Shown here piece after piece: positions 7,405 through 15,978 of a stretch of 21,895 bases of DNA. The notes beneath the pieces were generated by a model, which searched no databases, had not been told where the DNA came from, and saw only the letters and a program-made list of their open reading frames with translations. This DNA comes from JAJRRH01 sp047638815. Its GTDB lineage: Bacteria; Bacteroidota; Bacteroidia; Flavobacteriales_D; JABDKJ01. How positions within the stretch are numbered: the first letter of the stretch is position 1; each line of letters starts with the position of its first letter. Location of the stretch: NCBI GenBank assembly GCA_047638815.1, contig JBLIMR010000047.1:1-21895 (forward strand). Reading direction: 5' to 3'. The position numbers and the translations under genes were made by a program.

Positions 7405-8223
7405 TTAATGCTGTTCTTTTTCTGACAACAATTGTTCATTATGTGCATTTGATATAACCAGGCAATCGCTAGTAGTTGTTAGATAATTTCTAAAATAGGG
7501 GATGGCCGCAATTAATCTAAACTGTTTTCTGGGTTTAATGCCAAATTTAGCTTCATACATCGGGTTTATGAGGTATAGTTCTTCTTTCCATATTGTTAGC
7601 CCATTGGAACTCATATATTTCCTAAATCCTTCAATGCTAATTCTGGTTTCCTTTGTGGCTTTTAAAAATTTAAATGATTTTTCCTTGGCTAATTTCAAAA
7701 TTCCGTAATATAAAAAGTTCGGAAGTAGATGATAATAAGGAATTTTCGATAAAATTTTGTTATTAGCAACCTGTTGATGCCCTCCGTATGGGTTCTGCCA
7801 TGGTGGATATCCAAAATATATTACGCCATCAGATGACATTAAAGTTTTTAATTTTTTTATCAGCTTATCATGATGATAGACATGTTCAATGACATCTTTG
7901 AGGATGATAATGTCAAATTTTTCGGAAGAATCAAAGTCATGGATATCCATTGCGATAAAATTGGCTTCACTTCTTTCAATATTATCGGAGTATCTTTTTT
8001 TGGCTTCAAGAAGCATGTTTGGTGATAATTCAACACCTGTAATATGGCAACCTCGCTGTAAAAATGGATGAAGAACACCCCCATCTCTACAACCAACCTC
8101 TAAGACTTTCAAAGAAGATTCAATTTTCTTGAATTGTTCAATAAAAGGGATTATGTACTTATCCGTATTTGTTTTTTGAAGATTGAAATACTTATCTCTG
8201 TTACTATGAAAGTCAAAGCTCAT
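7405..8223 (-). CDS. Class I SAM-dependent methyltransferase
   Basis: A 272-residue cytosolic protein with a Rossmann methyltransferase core. Motif I is LEVGCRDGG (41-49), the acidic ribose-binding residue is Glu65 in GVELSPNM, motif II is NFIAMDIHDF (88-97), and the post-motif is IIILKDVIEHV (105-115). This is the Methyltransf_11/23 pattern. The C-terminal 110 residues contain a PPWQNPYGGHQQ segment (about 140-151), which is typical of the group often found in polysaccharide or lipid-modification clusters and may form the acceptor site. No such cluster is adjacent: it faces the ISAon1-like ORF tail-to-tail and diverges from the T9SS protein at 8563. Substrate unknown. Confidence 0.88.
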   Translation of the reverse strand: MSFDFHSNRDKYFNLQKTNTDKYIIPFIEQFKKIESSLKVLEVGCRDGGVLHPFLQRGCHITGVELSPNMLLEAKKRYSDNIERSEANFIAMDIHDFDSSEKFDIIILKDVIEHVYHHDKLIKKLKTLMSSDGVIYFGYPPWQNPYGGHQQVANNKILSKIPYYHLLPNFLYYGILKLAKEKSFKFLKATKETRISIEGFRKYMSSNGLTIWKEELYLINPMYEAKFGIKPRKQFRLIAAIPYFRNYLTTTSDCLVISNAHNEQLLSEKEQH

Positions 8224-8562
8224 GTTTAATATTAATAATTGCTAACAAGTTTATTCGCTATATTATTTAACCAGCTCATTTTGGGCGAATATACTGCAGA
8301 TTGTATGGATATTCAATAATTGACACTAAATTTTGTCGCTAAATTTACGACCCCACTGCTTGTAATACACTGTGAGCTCAAAGTCTTAAGGGAGTTCGTA
8401 TCTATCAAAGGAATAATAGATCTAGGTTATAGATTTTAACGACAAAGGATATATTCATCTTGAAACAACCCCTCTCAAAGTATCTTTAAATAACAATGTT
8501 TAATTACTGAAGATCAACTTATTATGATTATATTTGGGAGCTAACAATAAAATCTGAATACT
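8224..8562. other. Divergent intergenic region, 339 bases
   Basis: The spacer between the divergently transcribed methyltransferase and T9SS-protein genes. It holds the -7 box at 8529-8536 for the + gene. I found no convincing promoter for the - gene, no hairpin of note and no small ORF. Confidence 0.5.
8529..8536 (+). promoter_or_regulatory. Bacteroidota-type -7 box (TATATTTG)
   Basis: Exact TAnnTTTG match 26 bases before the ATG at 8563, the spacing expected for a short leader. The -33 region is not clear. Confidence 0.5.
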
Positions 8563-10242
8563 ATGAAAAAATCAACAATATTAATTCTCACTATTTTTCT
8601 AGGCTTTTATTCGTACTCACAGTCTTGCTTAGAAGATGATTTATTAATTACCACTCAGGAACAAATTGATAGTTTCTCAGAAAATTATCCTGGATGTACA
8701 GATGTGCTTGGATCAATAGAAATCATTGGCACTGGAAGTAATATTATTAGTCTTGAGGGATTGACTCAGTTAGAGACAATTCAGGAATCTTTTATTGTGA
8801 AATATTGCAGCGGATTAGTAGATTTCGCTGGATTGCAAAACGTTCAATCTATCGGTGCTGATTTCAAGATATTTTCTTGTCATTACATGATTGAATTGAC
8901 ACTTGATAATCTCAACTTTGTTGGAGGAGATTTTGGTATGAGCAGTAGTGCTTTCATGGAAACCATAAGTTTGGATGTATTGGCTAGTGTAGGTGGAAAT
9001 TTTAGCATTGGAGCTACATTATCGTTAGTTGAGATATATATTCCAGTTCTTTCATCTGTGGGATTAGAATTTAGTATTACTGGTACAGGTGTAACTGAGA
9101 TAGATATACCTGAATTATCTTACATTTCATCAAGTATTGATATTGAATGGAATCATAATTTAACTTCCATAAATGCTCCGAATCTTTCATCCATTGGTGG
9201 TTTGAGTTTTCAAACAAATCAATTGTTAGAATATTTTAATGTGTCTATTGAGACAAGCAATTTTCCTGGCTCCATTTTAATAACTGATAATCCGGAGATG
9301 ACTAATTTAAGTTTTTTACCTAACATCTTCAATATAGCTGGATCACTAAAACTTACTAATATTCCGATCACGGATATTGATGTTTTAGCAAACCTTAGCA
9401 CCATTGGAGGTGGACTTCATATTGAGTTGCCTTTAATTTCCAGTTTGGAATCATTTAGTAATTTAACATCGGTAGGCGGAGATCTGAGGATAAAGGATAA
9501 TAATTCTTTAGTAAGTCTAAGTGGATTGGAAAATATCAATGCTGTAAACGGACAGTTCGTTATCAACTACAACGAAAACTTAACTTCCTTGGAAGGCATC
9601 CAAAATGTTAGTGCAATAAATGGAATTCTGTGTATTGCACATAACCCAAGTTTAATGGATGTGAGTGACATTAATGTTCCTAACGGTAATGTTTCACTGG
9701 AATTAATTGACAATCAATCCTTAGGTAATTTGGATGGTTTTGAAAATATAGGTCTATTGAGTGGTTGGATCCAAATTTATGGTATGCCACTATTGGAGAA
9801 TTTAGACTTTTTGAATAATATTAATATATCAAGTGGTGCTGGGTTTGATATTATGGGAAATATTAATTTAAGTGTTTGTAATCAACCAATAATCTGTCAA
9901 GCTATGGCAGAGAATCCTGGGGGGACCTATTTTCAAGGGAACGCTCCAGGTTGTAACACCAATGAAGAGGTGGAAGCTTCTTGTGAAATTGTAGGTATTG
10001 CAGAAATTAATGAGGTAAACAACACAATATATCCTAATCCCTCCGAAGGCCTGTTCAATATTTCTATGAATGAATTTGAAATTTTAACAGTATTTAATTC
10101 CCTAGGAAATGTTGTGATCAGTAAGGCCAATATCAATAATGTATTTGAGATTGATTTAACCCAATATCCAAAGGGGGTATATATGGTTGTTATAAATGGG
10201 GCAAAAGGAATTCATTCGATTGAAAGAATTGTGAAACAATAG
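8563..10242 (+). CDS. T9SS-secreted protein with receptor-L-domain-like (leucine-rich) repeats
   Basis: A 559-residue exported protein: signal peptide (MKKSTILILTIFLGFYSYSQ), then about 450 residues of irregular repeats of roughly 22-24 residues with hydrophobic spacing, for example LEGLTQLETIQESFIV, LSSIGGLSFQTN and LTSVGGDLRIKDNNSLVSLSGLENI in shortened form. The alternating 'L..V/I GG xxxI' strands and 'NxxLxSLxGL' turns resemble the receptor L domain (EGFR/insulin-receptor L and Ecm33-like solenoids). A Cys-containing cap lies at about 440-470. The last 75 residues are a T9SS type A sorting domain with YPNPSEG (490-496) and the terminal GVYMVVI...IVKQ strand. It is therefore expected at the cell surface or outside. 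A binding or adhesive role is likely but unproven. Confidence 0.88.
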   Translation: MKKSTILILTIFLGFYSYSQSCLEDDLLITTQEQIDSFSENYPGCTDVLGSIEIIGTGSNIISLEGLTQLETIQESFIVKYCSGLVDFAGLQNVQSIGADFKIFSCHYMIELTLDNLNFVGGDFGMSSSAFMETISLDVLASVGGNFSIGATLSLVEIYIPVLSSVGLEFSITGTGVTEIDIPELSYISSSIDIEWNHNLTSINAPNLSSIGGLSFQTNQLLEYFNVSIETSNFPGSILITDNPEMTNLSFLPNIFNIAGSLKLTNIPITDIDVLANLSTIGGGLHIELPLISSLESFSNLTSVGGDLRIKDNNSLVSLSGLENINAVNGQFVINYNENLTSLEGIQNVSAINGILCIAHNPSLMDVSDINVPNGNVSLELIDNQSLGNLDGFENIGLLSGWIQIYGMPLLENLDFLNNINISSGAGFDIMGNINLSVCNQPIICQAMAENPGGTYFQGNAPGCNTNEEVEASCEIVGIAEINEVNNTIYPNPSEGLFNISMNEFEILTVFNSLGNVVISKANINNVFEIDLTQYPKGVYMVVINGAKGIHSIERIVKQ

Positions 10243-10324
10243 ACTCTTATTTCATATTTGAGCGCTTTACATTGCATAAATTGATAATCCCTTGAAGAAT
10301 ATTTACTCGAATTTTTAAGGCTAA

Positions 10325-10358
10325 AAAAAGCCATTCCGAGAAATTGAAATGGCTTTTT
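10325..10358. terminator. Bidirectional rho-independent terminator
   Basis: An 11-bp perfect stem (AAAAAGCCATT / AATGGCTTTTT) with a 12-base loop lies between the convergent T9SS gene (+) and TerC gene (-). The A-tract/T-tract flanks give a U-run in both directions, so it can terminate both transcripts. Confidence 0.85.
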
Positions 10359-10378
10359 AATTTTATTGCAAAAAGGCT

Positions 10379-11137
10379 TTAGTGCTTCTTCGCTCTGGAT
10401 AATTTCTTTTGATACCTTCCTTGTACCACATCAATCAACACAAGTATCGCTAGTATAAAGTAGAAAGTCGTCTTGTTCATCGGTGTTATGGCATTTCCAA
10501 ATAACTTTAGGTGCGCCAAATGACCTCCTTCGGTAATAAGCATAATACCCACCAAGAAGAGAACAAATAGCCCCAAGACCTCATACATTCTGTTTTTCTC
10601 TAAGAATGCTGAAACATGATCCGCAAGATAGATCATAAGTAGCCCACTAATAACGATTGCTGTTGTCATGACCCAAAAGACATCGGTCAATGCAATGGCG
10701 CTTAATATCGAATCAAATGAGAAGACCAAATTCATAACTACAATCATCGTGATTACCTTCGCCACTGAGGTAGTTTTCTTGTCACTTGTGTTCTCATGTT
10801 CTTCAAGCTTCATCATATGCCAGATTTCTTTCACTGAGGTATAAAGAATAAAAATTCCACCAACTAAGACGATAATACTGTGCAATGTGAAGTGGCCAAC
10901 GGCATAATCACCAAAATCAATTCCGAATAACTCCTGTTTAGTATATTTAAGCAGATTCACCAGTAAAAACAGCAAGACAATTCGAAGTACAATAGCAATC
11001 AAAATCCCTATTTTCCGAACATACGCTTGTCTTTCTTTTGGAGCTCTTTTTGATTCAAGAGAGATGTATAACAAGTTATCGAACCCCAATACACACTGCA
11101 AAAGAATTAGAAGAAATAAGTCAACGAGATTTTCCAT
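10379..11137 (-). CDS. TerC-family integral membrane protein
   Basis: A 252-residue polytopic membrane protein with seven or so hydrophobic segments. The TerC signatures are present as two Asp-containing repeats in membrane helices: GFDN (18-21) in the first helix and SFDS (140-143) in the middle, the two halves of an inverted repeat. A charged cytoplasmic loop (about 108-126) separates them. TerC/Alx/YkoY proteins are associated with tellurite resistance and with manganese export in studied bacteria. Metal transport is therefore the most likely role, but the substrate cannot be read from sequence. The C-terminal segment ends in basic residues. It stands alone and diverges from the ICMT-like gene at 11349. 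Confidence 0.9.
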   Translation of the reverse strand: MENLVDLFLLILLQCVLGFDNLLYISLESKRAPKERQAYVRKIGILIAIVLRIVLLFLLVNLLKYTKQELFGIDFGDYAVGHFTLHSIIVLVGGIFILYTSVKEIWHMMKLEEHENTSDKKTTSVAKVITMIVVMNLVFSFDSILSAIALTDVFWVMTTAIVISGLLMIYLADHVSAFLEKNRMYEVLGLFVLFLVGIMLITEGGHLAHLKLFGNAITPMNKTTFYFILAILVLIDVVQGRYQKKLSRAKKH

Positions 11138-11303
11138 AATAGTGTTTTTTTCAATTCGCTAAATTATGTAATTATTGGTTTGTTGTGGAAATGGAGTTGT
11201 GTAAATTGGAAGTGTCATTCTGAAAGAGGTACAGATTCTTATGCTCCTCTTCGTTACCCCGCTTTAGATTGTGCCTTTTTGGATAACCTATCAAATAATA
11301 TTT

Positions 11304-11311
11304 TAGCTTCG
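11304..11311 (+). promoter_or_regulatory. Candidate -7 box (TAGCTTCG, one mismatch)
   Basis: Differs from TAnnTTTG at one position, 37 bases before the ATG at 11349. A TTG at 11279-11281 lies 22 bases upstream, roughly the -33 spacing. It is the best promoter candidate for the membrane methyltransferase operon. Confidence 0.3.
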
Positions 11312-11348
11312 CACCAAAGAAATCAGCGCAAGACTAAACAATAACCAC

Positions 11349-12095
11349 ATGGCATTAAAGGACGAATTACGAAGTCAGGGGAACTACCTATTCAAATATC
11401 GAGGATTCCTTCCAATACTCGTTGTAATACCCGCATTGGCAATTTATGTTTTTCATGAATACAATAATAATGGTGTTCCAGGGAAATGGGATGAAATCAT
11501 TAAGTATGGTGCATTGGTCGTTAGTATCATTGGCCTTTTGATTCGATGTCATGTTATCGGTCATGTTGCACCAAATACTAGTGGCAGAAACACCAATGAA
11601 GGTCAAGTGGCAGATGTCGTGAATACCACTGGATGGTATTCATTGGTAAGACACCCGTTGTATGTTGGGAACTTCTTTATGTGGTTGGCACCAGCGATTT
11701 GGACGCAGAACATTTGGTTTATTGCCTTCTTCATTATTTTATACTATCTCTACTATGAACGCATCATGTTTGCTGAAGAGAGCTTCTTGATTGATAAGTT
11801 CGGTGATCGATATACAAAATGGGCATCAGAACGTCCTGCCTTTATGCCAAAGTTTGCTGGGTATGTTGCTCCAGAAACCAAGTTGAACATGAGAAAAATA
11901 CTTCGTCAAGAAAGAACGGGTTTCATGGCAATATTCGCAGTTTTCTGGCTCTTTGATATTAGTGGTCAGTTGGCAGTCAATGGTATTGAATACATAGATT
12001 TGAATTTTTGGCATATTGCTTTTGCTATATCCTTGGTGATTTTCTTAATTCTTAAGGCTTTGAAGAGAAAACCGATACTGCAAGACAGGGTTTAA
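11349..12095 (+). CDS. Membrane isoprenylcysteine/phospholipid methyltransferase-family protein (ICMT/PEMT-like)
   Basis: A 248-residue integral membrane protein with about five hydrophobic segments. The SAM-binding signature of the ICMT/PEMT superfamily is clear: GWYSLVRHPLYVGNF (95-109, with Arg101-His102-Pro103), followed by YYERIMFAEESFL (135-147, Glu143/144) and FGDRYTKWAS (151-160). Bacterial members methylate lipids, quinone-like compounds or lipid A phosphates; the Leptospira lipid A 1-phosphate methyltransferase LmtA belongs to this superfamily. Here the downstream gene is a GT-C-like membrane protein 11 bases away, which fits a lipid or envelope-glycan substrate, but that is inference. 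Superfamily is sure, substrate unknown. Confidence 0.85.
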   Translation: MALKDELRSQGNYLFKYRGFLPILVVIPALAIYVFHEYNNNGVPGKWDEIIKYGALVVSIIGLLIRCHVIGHVAPNTSGRNTNEGQVADVVNTTGWYSLVRHPLYVGNFFMWLAPAIWTQNIWFIAFFIILYYLYYERIMFAEESFLIDKFGDRYTKWASERPAFMPKFAGYVAPETKLNMRKILRQERTGFMAIFAVFWLFDISGQLAVNGIEYIDLNFWHIAFAISLVIFLILKALKRKPILQDRV

Positions 12096-12106
12096 ACAGC
12101 TTATTG

Positions 12107-13435
12107 ATGAGCAAGAGATTAACAGAAACAAAAACATCGAACAAGAACGTTTGGTTATCTGCCCTGATTGTTTTATTGCTATTGATTTTCAGAATATTTC
12201 TCGGGATCCAAACCAATTTTTCTCATCTCGATTATGAGCAGATTTACCTCATGGGCTTGGAGAATGCATACTCAGGCAATTGGTCATTCTGGGGTCCTGA
12301 TGTAGTATGGTCACAAACAAGATTGGCAGGAGCATTGCAAGGACTACTCGTTGGTATTCCAATCAAATTTTTCAATCATCCCTATGCGCCAATAGTATTG
12401 TCGAATATAATTTCCACAGGTGGGTTGGTGATTTTAGCGGTGTATGTAAAAAAGAGATTTGAGAATTTCTCATTGAACTTTATCCTCATTCTGTTTTTAC
12501 TTCTGCCGGCATACTTGCATCATGGGACGGTTTTGCTGAATACAAGTTATCTTATTCTTTCTGGAGCATTGCTCTTCATTTCAGTATTCGATCGGTTTGT
12601 TTATCAAGACAATATGTTTTTTAAAAAGACCCATTGGTATTTCCTATGCATCGGGTTTGCTCTTTTATTTACATATCAGCTTCACCTAACCTGGGTGATG
12701 TTTCTGCCATTTATTGTTGTGTTGTTATTCTATGCTTGGAAAGAAGATAAGAAAAAGGGATCAGTATCACTCTTATACTTACTTATAGGCGGTCTAATTT
12801 CAGGATCTTTATTGTTGCCAACAATATGGCAATACGGGGATGTAATCTATAGTGGAGCAGGGGGGAACCTCACTTTTAAACCTGAGAGATTCGCGAAAGT
12901 ATTTGATCTTATTTTAAGACATTTCTCCTTTGCTTCTTTTGACATAGTGGAGAAAGCTGATATATATAAACTTTCAATGGAGCAAAGTGCAGCTGTCAAG
13001 ATCCTTATTTGGACGGTTAAAATTTTATCAGCTATTCAATTTCTAGGTATTTTGTATGCTGTTTACATGATGAAAAAGGGTAAGGAATTTAAACGCTTGA
13101 TGATTGTATATGGACTTTCAATCCTTATGGCATTGGTTCTGTTTGTTCTTGGGAATAAGCATCTTTCGGCTAGAACTTATATTTTATTGTATCCTTTGCC
13201 TATAATGCTGTCTTTTTATGCCTATGATTATCTGCTACAGAAGAAATTCTTCAAACCATTTATGACAGTATCATTGATCGCAGTTTTCATCACCTTTACT
13301 GGGATTGCGATGACTAATTATAAAGGAGTTTATTCCTTTGATTCGGTTAAGGAACCAATGGATCGTGCATTTGAAACAAAAGATCCTTACGATTTTGCTA
13401 AAAGGCGAGAGTCAATAATGGATGACTACAACTAA
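12107..13435 (+). CDS. GT-C-like polytopic membrane protein (possible glycosyltransferase)
   Basis: A 442-residue protein with about ten to eleven membrane helices. A TTG lies one codon upstream at 12104, but the ATG at 12107 is the natural start. The first outward loop after helix 1 carries an acidic HLDYEQIYLMGLENAYSG segment (about 38-55) and then WSFWGPD, the placement of the catalytic Asp/Glu in PMT/ArnT-type GT-C glycosyltransferases that use polyprenyl-phosphate sugars. The helices are followed by a C-terminal soluble tail (about 405-442). Sequence similarity to a defined family is not obvious to me, so this is an architectural call. It lies 11 bases after the membrane methyltransferase and is certainly co-transcribed; both may modify the same envelope lipid or glycan. 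Confidence 0.65.
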   Translation: MSKRLTETKTSNKNVWLSALIVLLLLIFRIFLGIQTNFSHLDYEQIYLMGLENAYSGNWSFWGPDVVWSQTRLAGALQGLLVGIPIKFFNHPYAPIVLSNIISTGGLVILAVYVKKRFENFSLNFILILFLLLPAYLHHGTVLLNTSYLILSGALLFISVFDRFVYQDNMFFKKTHWYFLCIGFALLFTYQLHLTWVMFLPFIVVLLFYAWKEDKKKGSVSLLYLLIGGLISGSLLLPTIWQYGDVIYSGAGGNLTFKPERFAKVFDLILRHFSFASFDIVEKADIYKLSMEQSAAVKILIWTVKILSAIQFLGILYAVYMMKKGKEFKRLMIVYGLSILMALVLFVLGNKHLSARTYILLYPLPIMLSFYAYDYLLQKKFFKPFMTVSLIAVFITFTGIAMTNYKGVYSFDSVKEPMDRAFETKDPYDFAKRRESIMDDYN

Positions 13436-13446
13436 GTGAAAAAAAA

Positions 13447-13478
13447 CGAAGGCCCTCCTATCAATTAGAGGACCTTCG
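13447..13478. terminator. Bidirectional rho-independent terminator
   Basis: Stem arms 13447-13457 (CGAAGGCCCTC) and 13468-13478 (GAGGACCTTCG) pair with one mismatch around a 10-base loop. Eight A residues precede it, giving a strong U-run on the minus strand for the DUF4397 gene. The plus side has only a short T-run. It separates the convergent genes ending at 13435 and 13505. Confidence 0.8.
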
Positions 13479-13504
13479 CCTGTTTTAACTACACTACTCT
13501 AACC

Positions 13505-15688
13505 TTAGTTTTTTATAATCTTTTGTACAGACTTCTGTGTATCGTTCGTTGCGATCAGAAAGTATGTTCCGCTTGCAAGTTCAGAAACATCAAGCCTTGC
13601 ATTGATGTTATTAATAAATTCACTTTTTATTACTCTGCCATCAAGAGACATGATTTGAATTGTTCCTGTAAAGTTTTGCTCAAACAACAAGTTCAATTCA
13701 TCTGTTACAGGATTAGGATATATCGATGAATTAACTGTAGTCAACTCTTCTAAACCAGTAGCAATTGGCAACGGAATTAGCTCTCCACCAGAAGGTAGTG
13801 CCACCCATAGTCCAAATCCAGGTCCATCACTGTTGTTCCCTGGATTTAAAAATCCTGACGCTACTACTACAATAGCTGAGCCATCCAAGCCAAGCGCTGA
13901 TAAAGGGGCTCCGTAAGTAGCAACGGTAACAGCTCCTGTTTCATCAGTGATAGCCAATTCATAATCAGCAGTCCCCAATTCTAAGTATCCAGCAAAATCA
14001 GTGTAAGAAGCATTGTCTACAATTGTTCCAGCACCAACACCAACTTCTACAACATCTACCGTAGGAGCATCAGTGGCACCATGGTGTACTAATACGTCTG
14101 TGTTAGTAGCTATCGAAGCAGCTTCTCTACCCATACCGTAGATCTGCAATCCGAATGGCTCAGCTGGAGAGTAACCAGTAGCACTAACAATTCCGTCAGC
14201 AACTACTACATAGGTCTCGTCTGCAGCCAAAGTAACGGGGAATGTTGCTATCGCATCTGCAGCACTTGTGCTTGTAGCAGGAGCAACACCAATTACGATT
14301 TCAACACCGGCAGGTACATCAATAAAAGGACTCGCAGTTCTGAAAGCGAAATCATCAATCAGTAATCCGTCATTTGCGTAAATATCTACAAGCGCTGCAG
14401 CTGCATCTGCTGAGTTATGAATCACTTGTAATCTTGCAAATTCAGGGCATGCCTCATTGGTTACCGAGATAGCAATATCACCTTGCTCCGCTTGGTAAGA
14501 ATCAACAAGTATCCAATAGGTCTGACCTACTGTTAGGCCACAATATGTTAGGCTTGATGCAAAATCAGACGTTCCATTGGTGCAAGCATCAACTAGGTCA
14601 TCATTCGCCCCTAACAAAGTAAGCGTTGAATAATCGGTACAATCAGTTGCAGAATATAATGCCAATTGGGTATCAACATCGTTTCCTTCATTACAAGTTG
14701 TAATATTAACGCCAGTATCACCAGCAACAAAACTAAACCAGATTGAGTTTTGAATGACTGCGTCACCGCCACACCAACCATCTTGCGATGCACATGTACT
14801 CGGTCCATCCGTCCCTGCTAAGGGCGTAATTGCATCTTCACCAGCATTTACCGTAGCAAATGCATTAGAATATGTTCCAACAGTTCCGTCTACTGGCAAA
14901 TTGATTGCATTACATGGGTTGTCATTAGGAACAGCCGCAGGAAGAGCAATTAGATCACCACCATCAGCCAGGGCAACATACAATCCAAATGCAGCACCAT
15001 CACTGTTCAGTGTAGGATCAAGAAACCCCGATGCAACAACAGTAATAGCCGCTCCGTCTAATCCTAAGGAAGCAAGAGGTGCGGCATATGTAGCTACAGT
15101 TGTGCCTCCGGTCATATCAGTAATGGCCAAAGCGTAATCAGCAGTACCCAATTCTAAATAACCTGCAAAGTTTGTATATGAAGCATCATCTACTATCGTT
15201 CCAGCTCCGATACCTACTTCTACAACATCGACTGTTGGAGCATCGGTTGATCCATGGTGCACTAATACGTCTGTGTTTGTGGCTGTCGAAGCAGTTTCAC
15301 GACCCATGTCATATACCTGTAAACCAAATGGCTGAGCAGGTATGTATCCAGTAGGACTTACAATTCCATCGGCTACTACAATATATGTTTCTCCATCGAT
15401 AAATTGTACAGTAGCACTGTAAATCGACTCAGCAGCCGATGATGAAGTTGCTGGAGCAATATCCAAAACAATATCTACACCGGCAGGAAGCGCAACAAAT
15501 GGCGTAGCCGTTCTAAAAGTGAAATCATCTAATAGGATATCTCCATTTGCGTAAACGTCAACCATTGATGCGATGGCATCAGCAGAATTGTGAATGACTT
15601 GCACCGAAGCGGTCTGAGCATTGACTGTTGCACCGAATATTATTGCGGTGCAAAGAGTGAGTAATTTATTGAGTTTTAATTTAAGCAT
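13505..15688 (-). CDS. T9SS-secreted DUF4397 protein with internal duplication
   Basis: A 727-residue surface or secreted protein. After the signal peptide (to about residue 24, VNA/Q) come two closely similar blocks, residues about 27-250 and 418-642. Each block starts with QVIHNSADA, has a VDxYA turn and an FRTA-PF strand, then DVLVHHG-TDAPTVDVVEVG and LELGTADY. This is DUF4397, and each block appears to hold two DUF4397-like units. Between them (about 255-412) is a Cys-rich PPC-like or jelly-roll domain with IWFSFVAGDTG, DTQLALYSATDC and YWILVDSYQ. The end (about 650-727) is a T9SS type A sorting domain with YPNPVTDELN (657-666) and a final SVQKIIKN strand. Role unknown; DUF4397 proteins are usually surface or extracellular. 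It diverges from the sigma/anti-sigma operon. Confidence 0.92.
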   Translation of the reverse strand: MLKLKLNKLLTLCTAIIFGATVNAQTASVQVIHNSADAIASMVDVYANGDILLDDFTFRTATPFVALPAGVDIVLDIAPATSSSAAESIYSATVQFIDGETYIVVADGIVSPTGYIPAQPFGLQVYDMGRETASTATNTDVLVHHGSTDAPTVDVVEVGIGAGTIVDDASYTNFAGYLELGTADYALAITDMTGGTTVATYAAPLASLGLDGAAITVVASGFLDPTLNSDGAAFGLYVALADGGDLIALPAAVPNDNPCNAINLPVDGTVGTYSNAFATVNAGEDAITPLAGTDGPSTCASQDGWCGGDAVIQNSIWFSFVAGDTGVNITTCNEGNDVDTQLALYSATDCTDYSTLTLLGANDDLVDACTNGTSDFASSLTYCGLTVGQTYWILVDSYQAEQGDIAISVTNEACPEFARLQVIHNSADAAAALVDIYANDGLLIDDFAFRTASPFIDVPAGVEIVIGVAPATSTSAADAIATFPVTLAADETYVVVADGIVSATGYSPAEPFGLQIYGMGREAASIATNTDVLVHHGATDAPTVDVVEVGVGAGTIVDNASYTDFAGYLELGTADYELAITDETGAVTVATYGAPLSALGLDGSAIVVVASGFLNPGNNSDGPGFGLWVALPSGGELIPLPIATGLEELTTVNSSIYPNPVTDELNLLFEQNFTGTIQIMSLDGRVIKSEFINNINARLDVSELASGTYFLIATNDTQKSVQKIIKN
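13763..14437 (-). repeat. Second copy of the ~675-bp DUF4397 coding repeat
   Basis: Encodes residues about 418-642 and is similar at DNA level to 14939-15610. For example, the stretches near 14050-14140 and 15225-15310 are nearly collinear with only scattered changes, many of them at third codon positions. Confidence 0.75.
14939..15610 (-). repeat. First copy of the ~670-bp DUF4397 coding repeat
   Basis: Encodes residues about 27-250 of the same protein. It is separated from the other copy by the PPC-like domain, so this is a duplication flanking a different domain, not a simple tandem. Confidence 0.75.
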
Positions 15689-15759
15689 GATATTTTTTAT
15701 TATTAGTTTTTAAATTGATTTGACCCTTAGACGACAGTAATTTAAAAAACGCTTCCGTA

Positions 15760-15791
15760 TTGTTTAATATATTTTAATAATATTTAAACAA
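15760..15791. promoter_or_regulatory. Inverted repeat in the divergent DUF4397/sigma control region
   Basis: Perfect 8-bp arms TTGTTTAA (15760-15767) and TTAAACAA (15784-15791) with a 16-base AT spacer. The right arm overlaps the -7 box on the minus strand at 15789-15796, which is a natural place for an operator. No known regulator consensus is recognised. Confidence 0.4.
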
Positions 15792-15796
15792 AAGTA
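15789..15796 (-). promoter_or_regulatory. Bacteroidota-type -7 box (TACTTTTG) for the DUF4397 gene
   Basis: Exact TAnnTTTG match on the minus strand, about 100 bases upstream of the ATG at 15688. This implies a leader of roughly 95 bases. No -33 TTG is evident. Confidence 0.4.
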
Positions 15797-15920
15797 CTGT
15801 AAGCACTATTTGCCCTATGTTTTTTTACAGAAATTTTATTTTATAAGAAGCGTTTATGATAGAATATGCATCTAAGAGGGGATTACTGTTAATGCACTTA
15901 ATATTTAAGACCAAAAAAAT

Positions 15921-15945
15921 AACGTTATTTGTGGAAGCGTCCGTA
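15921..15945 (+). promoter_or_regulatory. Possible ECF-type promoter of the sigma/anti-sigma operon
   Basis: AAC at 15921-15923 and CGTC at 15938-15941 are spaced by 14 bases and lie just before the sigma start at 15979, resembling the AAC...CGTC core of many ECF promoters, although the usual spacer is longer. The overlapping 9-mer GCGTCCGTA (15937-15945) recurs with one change as GCTTCCGTA at 15751-15759. Suggestive of autoregulation only. Confidence 0.25.
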
Positions 15946-15978
15946 AACATATTTACATCTAGCAGTGGATCAAGCACA

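Noticed and set aside
14754..15137. 127-codon open frame opposite the DUF4397 gene
   Set aside because: It is a shadow of a strongly supported coding region with Ala/Thr-rich codons; it has no recognisable domain or start signal.
15856..15978. Upstream extension of the sigma factor frame
   Set aside because: The added 41 residues do not resemble a sigma N-terminus, and the ATG at 15979 gives normal ECF length.
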